64,000 nucleotides of DNA from Palsa-147 sp963771905 (GTDB lineage Bacteria > Acidobacteriota > Terriglobia > Acidiferrales > UBA7541). The stretch lies in the NCBI GenBank assembly GCA_963771905.1, contig CAVYVI010000003.1, positions 124,001 through 188,000 on the forward strand, given 5' to 3'. The notes below the pieces were generated by a model. It had not been told where the DNA came from and did no database searches. It saw nothing but the letters and a program-made list of their open reading frames with translations. How positions within the stretch are numbered: position 1 is the first letter of the stretch; each line of letters opens with the position of its first letter. The position numbers and the translations under genes are program-made. This document shows positions 24,419 through 31,910 of this stretch, one piece after another.

Positions 24419-25051
24419 TCACAGTCCAGGCTTATCCGATAATTGACGACGCTTTGCAAAGAGCTGGACTGTGACGGCGTCATAATTGCCCGGGCCCGCC
24501 TTACGTTCTCTGTAATATTCAAAATCGAAGGCGCGCTGGAAGGCGAAACGGAGTTCCCCCGCTCTCGGCAATTCAAGGTAGTTTCCTCCATGCGCCGGAA
24601 CAGTTTCAATAAGAAGGTATCCACCCGGCAGAAGCGAGCTTTCAAAGCGTGGGAACAGAGCTGGCAGCAGAAAGTGGACGCTTATGATTGCTCCGGCTGT
24701 ACCGGCTCCGAACGGCCATGGATCATGTACGAGATCCATCTCGCACAGCTGCAAATTATCGCAACAATTATCGCGAGGCGGATCCGAGCTGCAACGCATC
24801 CGCAGTTCTGTCAAGTCTTTATCTATACAGATAACTTGGCGGCCGCTCTGGGCGAGGAATACGGCGTTGCGTCCCGCCCCGCAGGCAACGTCAAGAATCG
24901 GGGCGTCAAGATTCGAGCCAACGATGTAAGTCGCGAAGCGCCTCAAAAAAGGACAGGGCTCCGGAGCTTCAAAGTCGAGCGAAGCGCGACGTTTGCGTTG
25001 CATTTTCAAGGAAGTCGCAAACCACCAGAGGGTGCAGCTGGCGAAGCCCAT
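24419..25051 (-). CDS. Class I SAM-dependent methyltransferase
   Basis: About 210 residues. Motif I is ILDVACGAGRNAVFLAQSG (SAM-binding G-x-G-x-x), motif II VICIDKD, and the post-motif region reads GTAGAIISVHFLLPALFP. SSLLPGGYLLIETV follows. The form is that of TehB-like or small-molecule methyltransferases. ATG 25051 or the later ATG at 25003 (MQRKRRAS) could be the start. It is divergent from the HXS operon with about 136 bp between, so a link to that system is possible but unproven. Confidence 0.8.
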   Translation of the reverse strand: MGFASCTLWWFATSLKMQRKRRASLDFEAPEPCPFLRRFATYIVGSNLDAPILDVACGAGRNAVFLAQSGRQVICIDKDLTELRMRCSSDPPRDNCCDNLQLCEMDLVHDPWPFGAGTAGAIISVHFLLPALFPRFESSLLPGGYLLIETVPAHGGNYLELPRAGELRFAFQRAFDFEYYRERKAGPGNYDAVTVQLFAKRRQLSDKPGL

Positions 25052-25109
25052 TCAAGATTTTGGTCTGTTAACCTAAAGTTAACGTTATCATGAGAAGGTC
25101 GAATTCCGA

Positions 25110-25138
25110 TTGACAGCCTCTTTCGTGAAGCATAGCCT
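25110..25138 (+). promoter_or_regulatory. Promoter of the HXS operon
   Basis: TTGACA at 25110-25115 and a weaker TAGCCT at 25133-25138 with a 17-base spacer. The predicted transcription start is about 25145, some 40 bases before the hxsA start codon. Confidence 0.5.
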
Positions 25139-25187
25139 CTGAGATAAGGCCCTCGGTAGATTCTTGCTTTTGAGGAGGTTTCCGACA

Positions 25188-25523
25188 ATGGAGAAAGACA
25201 AAACCAAAGAAAAGAGTCTTATCTCAACGCTTCCGGGGAAGCTGACAGCTTTGATCGGCGGTGGACTTGCCCTCCTCAACGGTAGCGTAAGTCTAGACGC
25301 CAAGCCGGTCTTGCCGGACCTTTCACACGCTATAACCACTGAGGTCGTCACCACTTCGACGGCAAAACCTCTGCCTGCCAAACTTATACTGCGACATGCT
25401 GGACCTGGCTACAAAATTATCGCCCAACATGATTCTCATTCTTCGCATAGTTCTCACTCCTCGCACGGCTCCCATTCATCGCATAGCTCCCATTCATCGC
25501 ATACTTCGGGAGGATTTGCGTGA
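25188..25523 (+). CDS. hxsA: HxsA: His-Xaa-Ser repeat precursor peptide
   Basis: 111 residues from ATG 25188, with GAGGAGG upstream. Residues 1-80 form a leader-like part (LTALIGGGLALLNGSVSLDA, GPGYKIIAQ). Residues 81-107 are nine perfect His-Xaa-Ser triplets with His at 81, 84, 87, 90, 93, 96, 99, 102 and 105. Middle residues are D, S, S, S, G, S, S, S, T. The end is GGFA. This is the substrate of the HXS peptide-modification system. The His-Xaa-Ser array is presumably what the two radical SAM enzymes alter. The stop overlaps the start of hxsD by four bases. Confidence 0.9.
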   Translation: MEKDKTKEKSLISTLPGKLTALIGGGLALLNGSVSLDAKPVLPDLSHAITTEVVTTSTAKPLPAKLILRHAGPGYKIIAQHDSHSSHSSHSSHGSHSSHSSHSSHTSGGFA

Positions 25524-25972
25524 GTAGCGTACCGGAAGGCTTTTCTTCCGAATCTGATTCCGAACATTCTGCGACGATTCGGCTGGACGCGCGTCTCTAT
25601 ACAAAGGAAGCCATCCTACGGACCTGCCATTGGTTCAGCGATGTTGCCTACGTTCATTTTCCGGAATCACCGGACGGGAAATTCGCTATTCACGTTCGCC
25701 TGAAGCCAGTCCCTCCCACGCTAACCGATCCAAAACCACCGAGAATCGACGATATCGTGGGGGAGTTTTGCAATTCTCTGCTGGAGTTTGAGTTGCGACG
25801 GCTAGTTGAGGCGGAAACTGCTCCCGTTCGTCAGTTGATTCTCGCGAAGGCCTTCTCAGAGTCCGGAATTTTGGAAGATGAACCGCCTGGAACGATAAGC
25901 GATCCTGTAGGGAAAGATAGACCCGATACCTTCGTTCAAATAAGCGGCAAACTAGCTCCTGCGAGGGATTGA
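25520..25972 (+). CDS. hxsD: HxsD: His-Xaa-Ser system protein
   Basis: 150 residues from GTG 25520, overlapping hxsA by GTGA. The core matches the HxsD family: ATIRLDARLYTKEAILRTCH, YVHFPES, then GEFCNSLLEFELRRLVEAET in place of the family's LLNDYxLRE block. HxsD is the small partner always found with HxsB and HxsC, possibly a precursor-binding or regulatory subunit. The C-terminal 40 residues are longer than in typical members. Identification rests on motif and context together. Confidence 0.85.
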   Translation: MSSVPEGFSSESDSEHSATIRLDARLYTKEAILRTCHWFSDVAYVHFPESPDGKFAIHVRLKPVPPTLTDPKPPRIDDIVGEFCNSLLEFELRRLVEAETAPVRQLILAKAFSESGILEDEPPGTISDPVGKDRPDTFVQISGKLAPARD

Positions 25973-25995
25973 AGGCTCGATGAATCCGATTTTCC

Positions 25996-27495
25996 ATGGC
26001 TAGAGTCTTCTATCCAGTCGAAACCTACTCGGCTCCTGAGTCCGGATACCGACTGCTTCCATTTCGCTTTTTGAGATTGGATCAAGACAGAGAAGTGTTC
26101 GTGAATGAAGTCGGCGAGTTTGTAATCGGACCGGTGGGCACGGCACAGGCGTTGGTACGAAAACAATTGGCCCGCGGCTCCGGCCTGTATTCCATTTTGA
26201 AGGCCAGACAGTTTCTGGCGGACGACAGCTCTTCGCCCCTCTTGGATCTGCTGGCGACAAAGTACCGGACAAAATACAGTTTCATCGACGGCTTCACCAA
26301 GCTGCATATCTTCGTTGTCACGCTTCGTTGCGATCATTCGTGCCACTACTGTCAAGTCTCTCGTCAAACAGCGGATAAGAGCACTTACGACATGAGTTTT
26401 GAGACAGCGGAGAAATCCGTAGATCTCATGATGAAAACGTCGGCGCGAAACGTAACTCTGGAATTGCAAGGTGGCGAACCCCTTCTCGCATTTAATGTCA
26501 TTCGCTATATCGTTCCACTCGCCAAGAAAAAAGCGAAGCTCTTGAACAAGGATTTAGACATTGTGGTGACCACCAATCTAGCGAATGTCACCGATGACAT
26601 CTTGTTTTACCTGCGTGATGAGCAGATCAAAGTATCCACGTCACTCGACGGGCCAGCTTCTGTTCACAACATCAATCGGCCCCGTCCCGGCAACAACAGC
26701 TATGAGCTGACGATCGAGAATATTGATCGCGCTCGCAAGATTCTTGGCCACGAGAGAGTGGCGGCGCTTATGACGACGACGCAGCTTTCTTTGGAGCATC
26801 CGATAGAAATCATCGATGAGTATGTACGTCAAGGCTTTCATTCAATTTTCCTCAGGCCGATTAGCCCATATGGGTTCGCTGTCAAAACTAAAAAGAAGAC
26901 CGGTTACCAGATGGACGCTTTCTTGAAGTTCTATCGCACTGGCTTGGCCCACATTTTGGACATAAACAGAAAGGGATATGACCTTGCCGAAGTGTATACC
27001 AAGATTCTGCTGACCAAGATTCTCACTCCCTACGGGACGGGGTATGTGGATTTACAGTCTCCCGCGGGTGCAGGTATAAACGTCCTCGTTTACAACTACG
27101 ATGGGGATGTTTATGCCTCGGACGAATCTCGGATGTTGGCGGAAATGGGCGATCATACATTTCGGCTGGGCAACGTGCGGCAAGATACACATAAACAGAT
27201 ATTCTCGGGAGATGCGTTCCTCAATCTCGCTGCTGCCTCCTGTAACCAGTCACTGACGGGATGCTCAGATTGTGCGTTTCAGCCGTATTGCGGCTCCGAT
27301 CCTATCCACAACCACGCTACGCAGGGAGACGTCTTCGGTCACAGACCCACAAGCGATTTTTGTCGTCGGAATATGGAAGTGATCAAGCACCTTTTCCAAT
27401 TGATCGCCGAGAACGACCGGCAAACCATGCGCATTTTCTTTGCCTGGATTAGCGGTTCGGGGCTTCGAGATGTAAACCAAATGGCGCCATCATGA
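25996..27495 (+). CDS. hxsB: HxsB: His-Xaa-Ser system radical SAM maturase
   Basis: 499 residues. The radical SAM cluster motif CxxxCxxC is C112, C116, C119 in LRCDHSCHYCQVS. The SAM-binding region reads LELQGGEPLL. The C-terminal part has extra cysteines (CNQSLTGCSDCAFQPYCG and DFCRR), a SPASM-like region that should hold additional 4Fe-4S clusters. It acts on HxsA in the cytoplasm. The gene starts 23 bases after hxsD and its stop overlaps the hxsC start by ATGA. The chemistry of the HXS modification is not something I can read from sequence. Confidence 0.92.
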   Translation: MARVFYPVETYSAPESGYRLLPFRFLRLDQDREVFVNEVGEFVIGPVGTAQALVRKQLARGSGLYSILKARQFLADDSSSPLLDLLATKYRTKYSFIDGFTKLHIFVVTLRCDHSCHYCQVSRQTADKSTYDMSFETAEKSVDLMMKTSARNVTLELQGGEPLLAFNVIRYIVPLAKKKAKLLNKDLDIVVTTNLANVTDDILFYLRDEQIKVSTSLDGPASVHNINRPRPGNNSYELTIENIDRARKILGHERVAALMTTTQLSLEHPIEIIDEYVRQGFHSIFLRPISPYGFAVKTKKKTGYQMDAFLKFYRTGLAHILDINRKGYDLAEVYTKILLTKILTPYGTGYVDLQSPAGAGINVLVYNYDGDVYASDESRMLAEMGDHTFRLGNVRQDTHKQIFSGDAFLNLAAASCNQSLTGCSDCAFQPYCGSDPIHNHATQGDVFGHRPTSDFCRRNMEVIKHLFQLIAENDRQTMRIFFAWISGSGLRDVNQMAPS

Positions 27496-28652
27496 GGCTC
27501 ACGACCGGAGGTGTCCCCGACAAGCACTGGAAGGAGCCGACAGTCGGCAGAGTTTCGTGGGAACCGATTGATTACGGGAATCGGAGCAAGACAATCCTCA
27601 TCAGCGAGACAGTCCCGCGGGACCCATGCGAGTTGGATGGTTACCGAGGATTCCTTACAACGGCGAAACTGAAGTCATATTCGGCTCCAGTCCCGACGAT
27701 ATCTTCAATCCAGGAACTGAAGCACCTTCGTACGGGCGATATCGTTGCTATGGAACCCGAAAACGGGTTTGTCCGAACCCTGTACCGTCCCGATTCAGAT
27801 CATAACGTCGTCTTCGCGACGCAGCGATGTAACAGCAATTGCTTGATGTGTTCCCAACCGCCGAGAGATCGAGATGATACAGATGCCTTGCTCCAGCGGA
27901 ATTTAGAACTGATTCGCCTCATTGAGAGCCCTCCAGCAAGGCTCGTGATCACCGGTGGTGAACCAACGCTATTGGGTGAAAGGCTTTTCACACTCATCGC
28001 TGCGCTCCGCGACAAATTTCCTACAACGTACTTACACATGCTGACGAACGGCCGAATCTTTGCGTGGCAGTCATATACCGCAGGCTTGGCAGCAGTTCGA
28101 CACCCAGATTTTGTGTTGGGAATCCCGCTGTATTCCGATGATCCTTCAATTCACGACTACACGGTGCAGGCTTGTGGCGCCTTCGATCAAACGGTGTTGG
28201 GTCTTCAACAATTGGCGAGATACGGCTTACGAGTGGAGATCCGGGTCGTACTTCACGCAATCACAATTCCCCGCCTACCGGAGCTTGCAAATTACATTTA
28301 CCGAAATTTTACCTTCGCAGAACATGTTGCCCTAATGGGACTCGAAAACATTGGGTACGCACCGCGTAACATGGACAAACTGTGGATTGATCCGGCCGAT
28401 TATCAAGACCAACTGGAACTGGCGGTCGAGATTCTATCTACGAGGGGGATGCACGTTTCGATCTATAACCACCAGTTATGCGTTCTTCGGAAATCGCTTT
28501 GGAAGTATGCACGCAAGTCGATTTCGGATTGGAAGAACATGTATCTTAGTGACTGCGACGAGTGTGGAGTTCGTGACGAGTGCGGGGGCTTTCTCCAATG
28601 GGCTACCAAGTTGCATAGCGCCCACATTCGCGCAATGCCGTCGTCTGGCTAA
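27492..28652 (+). CDS. hxsC: HxsC: His-Xaa-Ser system radical SAM maturase
   Basis: 386 residues. The radical SAM motif is C113, C117, C120 in RCNSNCLMCSQPP, followed by LVITGGEPTLLG and LHMLTNGR. The C-terminal cluster-binding cysteines read CDECGVRDECGGF. It overlaps hxsB by four bases, so the two enzymes are made together. HxsC and HxsB are a conserved pair found only with His-Xaa-Ser peptides. Confidence 0.92.
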   Translation: MRLTTGGVPDKHWKEPTVGRVSWEPIDYGNRSKTILISETVPRDPCELDGYRGFLTTAKLKSYSAPVPTISSIQELKHLRTGDIVAMEPENGFVRTLYRPDSDHNVVFATQRCNSNCLMCSQPPRDRDDTDALLQRNLELIRLIESPPARLVITGGEPTLLGERLFTLIAALRDKFPTTYLHMLTNGRIFAWQSYTAGLAAVRHPDFVLGIPLYSDDPSIHDYTVQACGAFDQTVLGLQQLARYGLRVEIRVVLHAITIPRLPELANYIYRNFTFAEHVALMGLENIGYAPRNMDKLWIDPADYQDQLELAVEILSTRGMHVSIYNHQLCVLRKSLWKYARKSISDWKNMYLSDCDECGVRDECGGFLQWATKLHSAHIRAMPSSG

Positions 28653-28745
28653 GACGTGGTGCGGGCACACGGGTTCGTTCGGCACCGCCGGCACCAACCA
28701 TCTTTTTCCACAGAATGTCAGCGACGTGCGTGAGAGCCGCTGAAT

Positions 28746-29168
28746 TCACTCATCGACTTCAGCACGAACCATCGTCGTCTGCATCATCGCTCCATCGAAT
28801 GTTGCGCCTGCAGCCGAGCAAATCAAGACATCTCGCTTGAACTTGTCAATTCGCCAATTGCCGCGACTCTTGTTAAAGACAACGCGAACGTGGTAACCGT
28901 TGCGATGTTTCGTGACGTAGCACATTTCTCTGCGCTCTGAGTCTTCTTTGTACGTCGTCGGGTCGAACCAATAAAGCACGGTTTCTAACTGCGATTGGGA
29001 TGGGCTCTCACGATTCAGTCCCCTTACATAGGCAATGTTCAGGGGGAAGCCTGCCAATCTCGGCCCCCATTCATTATCCCAAGAGGCCTCGATCGCATGT
29101 GGGACGAAGGCAAGAAAGAGAACCTCACCCTCCTGGGGACGATGAGGGCTGTTTCTTTTTTGCTGCAT
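28746..29168 (-). CDS. Full-length 'family A' repeated hypothetical protein
   Basis: 140 residues, the only apparently complete member of a gene family with four copies in this window. The N-terminal half reads PQEGEVLFLAFVPHAIEASW then NEWGPRLAGFPLNIAYV. The C-terminal half reads LYWFDPTTYKEDSERREM, HRNGYHVRVVFNKSRG, LICSAAGATFDGAMMQTTM. GGAGAA sits upstream of ATG 29168, as in the short copy at 17830-17991. No known domain is recognised. Because halves occur separately, the two parts may be separate domains. It is convergent with hxsC. Confidence 0.65.
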   Translation of the reverse strand: MQQKRNSPHRPQEGEVLFLAFVPHAIEASWDNEWGPRLAGFPLNIAYVRGLNRESPSQSQLETVLYWFDPTTYKEDSERREMCYVTKHRNGYHVRVVFNKSRGNWRIDKFKRDVLICSAAGATFDGAMMQTTMVRAEVDE

Positions 29169-29204
29169 GTACGTTCTCCTTTATCTGAACGCATCAGGAG
29201 GCTG

Positions 29205-29237
29205 AAAACAAAAACGCCGCCTAATGCATCAGGCGGC
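29205..29237 (-). terminator. Intrinsic terminator-like hairpin
   Basis: On the minus strand GCCGCCT (29231-29237) and AGGCGGC (29216-29222) form a 7-bp stem with an 8-base loop, followed by GTTTTTGTTTT. It stands just upstream of the family A gene start, and the DNA it would terminate (29240-29560) shows no clear gene. Confidence 0.6.
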
Positions 29238-29350
29238 AATCTTTCGAGAGACTTTTTTCGGAACTCTCGTTCCGCACATCGAGCGATGAATCGCTCAAGG
29301 CACCGCGGCATCTCTCAGCCCGGTTGCCGGGCCCGTTTTATTCGGGCCGC
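29238..29350. other. Cluster of short inverted repeats
   Basis: Within 113 bases I count four stems: CGGAAC/GTTCCG (29259-29274), GAGCGAT/ATCGCTC (29281-29296), GCCCGG/CCGGGC (29318-29332) and GGCCCG/CGGGCC (29330-29348). The last two share bases and cannot form together, as in an attenuator. No open frame explains the region. It could be a structured RNA, a recombination site or palindrome-rich debris. Confidence 0.45.
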
Positions 29351-29567
29351 TCCTGATGCTCATCACATCCTACCACTTACCACCTCCCGTTAGGCATCCA
29401 CATTCCGGTGATGCTCGTTGCAAACGCGCCTTGGCTGGAAGGAGCAGAATTCTATCGCCCTCACGATCAAGTCCAGGTTGACTACGCTTGGCCGCAGAGA
29501 ATGGTGCCACGATCGTGATTCCAAGAAATGCTGATCCACCTCGCTGCACTGCACGCTGCAACGGTCG
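29351..29567. other. Gene-free stretch
   Basis: No convincing gene. A plus-strand frame of about 40 codons from near 29413 has no start signal. Confidence 0.35.
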
Positions 29568-30050
29568 TCAAAGTCGCACGTTCATACTCTTCAGGATACG
29601 TTCATCTGACTCGTCCGGAGTCCCCTTCCCATGAACTTTTATGGCCGCCCATCTGTCGATCGAACGAAAAAAGTGAAGCGTAAAGTATCGGGCCTTTGCG
29701 GCTTGGCGCAATCTGTGTTCGTAGGATTTGCTCGGCTCGGTGGAGAACTCCACCAAAATGGGCTTTCCTTCGTTCGCTCGCGCAAAGAACAAGAGGTTGA
29801 TCGCTTCGGGCTCTTCGTACTTGTCCACTTGATCGTTCGCGGGCGGCAATGGCGATTCGATCGTAGCCCCATATCGAGAAAGAGCGGCGTGCACTTTGAA
29901 TGCTGAAATGTCCTGGTGACAAATTTCGATGAGTTCGCGCGTCGTCATGCTTTTAACGCGTTCCCGTCTTTCTCGCCTTGCTCGTCGGGCGTTATGTCGC
30001 CAATCGAATAACTGAGATTCGGTCAAAACTTCCACGCTCACGATCATCAT
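29568..30050 (-). CDS. Hypothetical protein of the integrative element
   Basis: 160 residues with a basic arginine-rich N-terminus (DWRHNARRARRERRERVKSM) and a mixed alpha/beta body (INLLFFARANEGKPILVEFS, RYFTLHFFRSIDRWAAI). AGGA lies upstream of ATG 30050; an internal ATG at 29948 (MTTRELIEIC) is an alternative. No family recognised. Confidence 0.55.
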   Translation of the reverse strand: MMIVSVEVLTESQLFDWRHNARRARRERRERVKSMTTRELIEICHQDISAFKVHAALSRYGATIESPLPPANDQVDKYEEPEAINLLFFARANEGKPILVEFSTEPSKSYEHRLRQAAKARYFTLHFFRSIDRWAAIKVHGKGTPDESDERILKSMNVRL

Positions 30051-30221
30051 TTTCGATTCCTGCCCTTTCTCTCGACGTCACACTACCTACGAAACGATTT
30101 TGGTACTTGTTCTACGATTTCGTCGATCCCACTCACGTGACGCCTAAGCGTTTTGCTCTTCTTCTGTTCTACGTCGCAGTTGACATTTTACCATTCGCAA
30201 CGAAAACTCGAAATCGCCAAA

Positions 30222-30914
30222 TCAGTTGACCACTTTCCCCGTTTTCCCTACGGCGCCAATCGGTTCAAGCTTGCCCGTGTCCGGATTGATCTTTGCGCCA
30301 ATCGCTTTCAGGTGCGGATCCAATTCTTGGATCGGCGTCCCGTAAACGTGGTGTCGCTCGAAAGCAACTTCCATAAGTTGCGCCATTAATTCCTTGTGAC
30401 GCGCCTCTTCCGTGCCGAGCGGCTGACTGGCTTGTATCTCCGCCCGCTGTGCTGGATTCAGAACAACGCCCGTGTCCACGAGAATTCGATAGCCGAGCTG
30501 CGCATCTTTCCGCTTCTCCAGGGCGTGCTGGACGGCCGCGATGGCGAGGTCCGCGAGGCCGTAAAATTTCTCGCGCATTCGCGCCACATATACTTGCATC
30601 TCATCGGAGTGAACGATCCGACTTACGGTTTCGCGATTCCGGCCTTCTTCTCGAGCGATTTTGACAATTGAGTCGCCCGTCGCGTATCTCTGCAGAATCC
30701 GAACACGCTGCGGCGGAGGAACCTTGTCGCGAGACCTTTTTGCTGGCAACTGCTGGCTTGCGCTGGATTTCTGCGCAGCCTCGGGTTGTACATCTTTTTT
30801 CCAGTTACGAAGGCCCACAGACGGCGGACAGGCAGTCAACTGAGCATCGCGGCCGGACACATTACGCGGTGAGTTTCTTGGAGAGCGAGATTTCGACGAG
30901 GTGCGATGGGCCAT
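30222..30914 (-). CDS. Helix-turn-helix protein of the integrative element
   Basis: About 230 residues. After a basic, low-complexity start comes a homeodomain-like HTH: RVRILQRYATGDSIVKIARE then GRNRETVSRIVHSDEM. A helical region follows (FYGLADLAIAAVQHALEKRK). This resembles terminase small subunits or resolvase-type HTH proteins of phages, but no firm family match can be made. I chose ATG 30914 rather than 30965; AGGAGG lies about 13 bases upstream, which is loose. Confidence 0.6.
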   Translation of the reverse strand: MAHRTSSKSRSPRNSPRNVSGRDAQLTACPPSVGLRNWKKDVQPEAAQKSSASQQLPAKRSRDKVPPPQRVRILQRYATGDSIVKIAREEGRNRETVSRIVHSDEMQVYVARMREKFYGLADLAIAAVQHALEKRKDAQLGYRILVDTGVVLNPAQRAEIQASQPLGTEEARHKELMAQLMEVAFERHHVYGTPIQELDPHLKAIGAKINPDTGKLEPIGAVGKTGKVVN

Positions 30915-31545
30915 GGCTTCGATGAACCTCCTGACGGAATTGGTAATCCAGAAACCATCGTCCATTCAGAAGCCGCGTGCTGAGGGAATTGCGATATCGC
31001 GTCCCGATCTGGGTTCATTATCCGGCTTCGCTCGGGATTCGTCAACTTGACATGCGAGCACGGGGTTTGAACTGAGGACACTCCCACCAAGTTCGGGCGC
31101 CGGCTGGTCTTAAATGGAATGAACCGTCGGACTCAGTCGACGATGAGCCTGCGATACAGTCGGGAGTACTGGATGCAACTTCGGTGATGCGTAGTTCATC
31201 CGGCTTCTTGCTGATGTCACAGCCTGTATCCGAACAACTCGCATGGAGGCCGCAGCGCCCTGTAGCTTTGTCGAAGAACATCCCATCACTAAATTATCCG
31301 ATATATCTGCGTAGTGACTAACTTCTGTTCTCATCGAGCAACGCTCACTCAAAAAAGCAATGCATTGCGCTCATCCATTCCGGATTGGACTGTATGTTCG
31401 CGCCGAACAACCTACCCAGACTCTGCGATATGGGCCAGCTATTGAGGCGCGAACCGATCGTGACCCGGGCATGACCCAAGACCCTCGGTTGGTCTTCGAA
31501 AACAGCCTGGTCGATCGAGCGCTTCGGCGTTAGAAACAACGGATG
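30915..31545. other. Gene-poor stretch of the element
   Basis: No supported gene. A minus-strand frame at 31042-31281 (with DELRITEVASSTPDCIAGSS) could encode a small protein but has no clear ribosome site. A tRNA-like 3' end near 31055-31075 does not fold. Confidence 0.35.
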
Positions 31546-31893
31546 CACCGCTTAGCGCACCGCTTGCACCGCTCATTCACCGATTTAAATAAACAATCGG
31601 TGCATCAAAAAACGCCACTCTACTTGGGGTGTTGCCGCGTTTTAGGTCTGACTGAACCGATTACACCGATTCTGATAAATATACACGACTCTTTGGAGAG
31701 TGACGGGAGCGTCCGGCGGATGAAAACTTTTGAGAGGAGCATAGAGCGCCCTCGCATGCTCTCCCTGCTACGCCTCTCCAGAATCGGTTCTATCGGTGAT
31801 TTCGGAACAAACCTCAATTGTTGCTACATTTTTGACGAGTTTTCGTACACCGATTCTTTAGAAGGGCTGCCGGAATCGGCGCATGAAATCGGT
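31546..31893. repeat. Iteron-like repeat cluster, possible replication origin
   Basis: The heptamer ACCGATT occurs exactly seven times in either orientation: 31579, 31595 (reverse), 31656, 31665, 31782 (reverse), 31849 and 31887 (reverse). Near copies are at 31791 and 31874. Three CACCGCT[T/C] units at 31546, 31558 and 31567 lead into it. CACCGATT (31578-31585) and AATCGGTG (31595-31602) make a perfect inverted repeat around an AT-rich centre. The cluster lies directly 3' of the primase/helicase gene. Repeats of this kind beside a replication gene suggest an origin. Confidence 0.6.
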
Positions 31894-31910
31894 TCAGGCG
31901 GAAGAGAACG

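Noticed and set aside
29413..29520. About 35-codon plus-strand frame after the hairpin cluster
   Set aside because: No start signal and too short to judge.
31053..31090. tRNA-like 3' end (TTCAAACCCC) near a possible element edge
   Set aside because: T-arm and acceptor stems do not pair.
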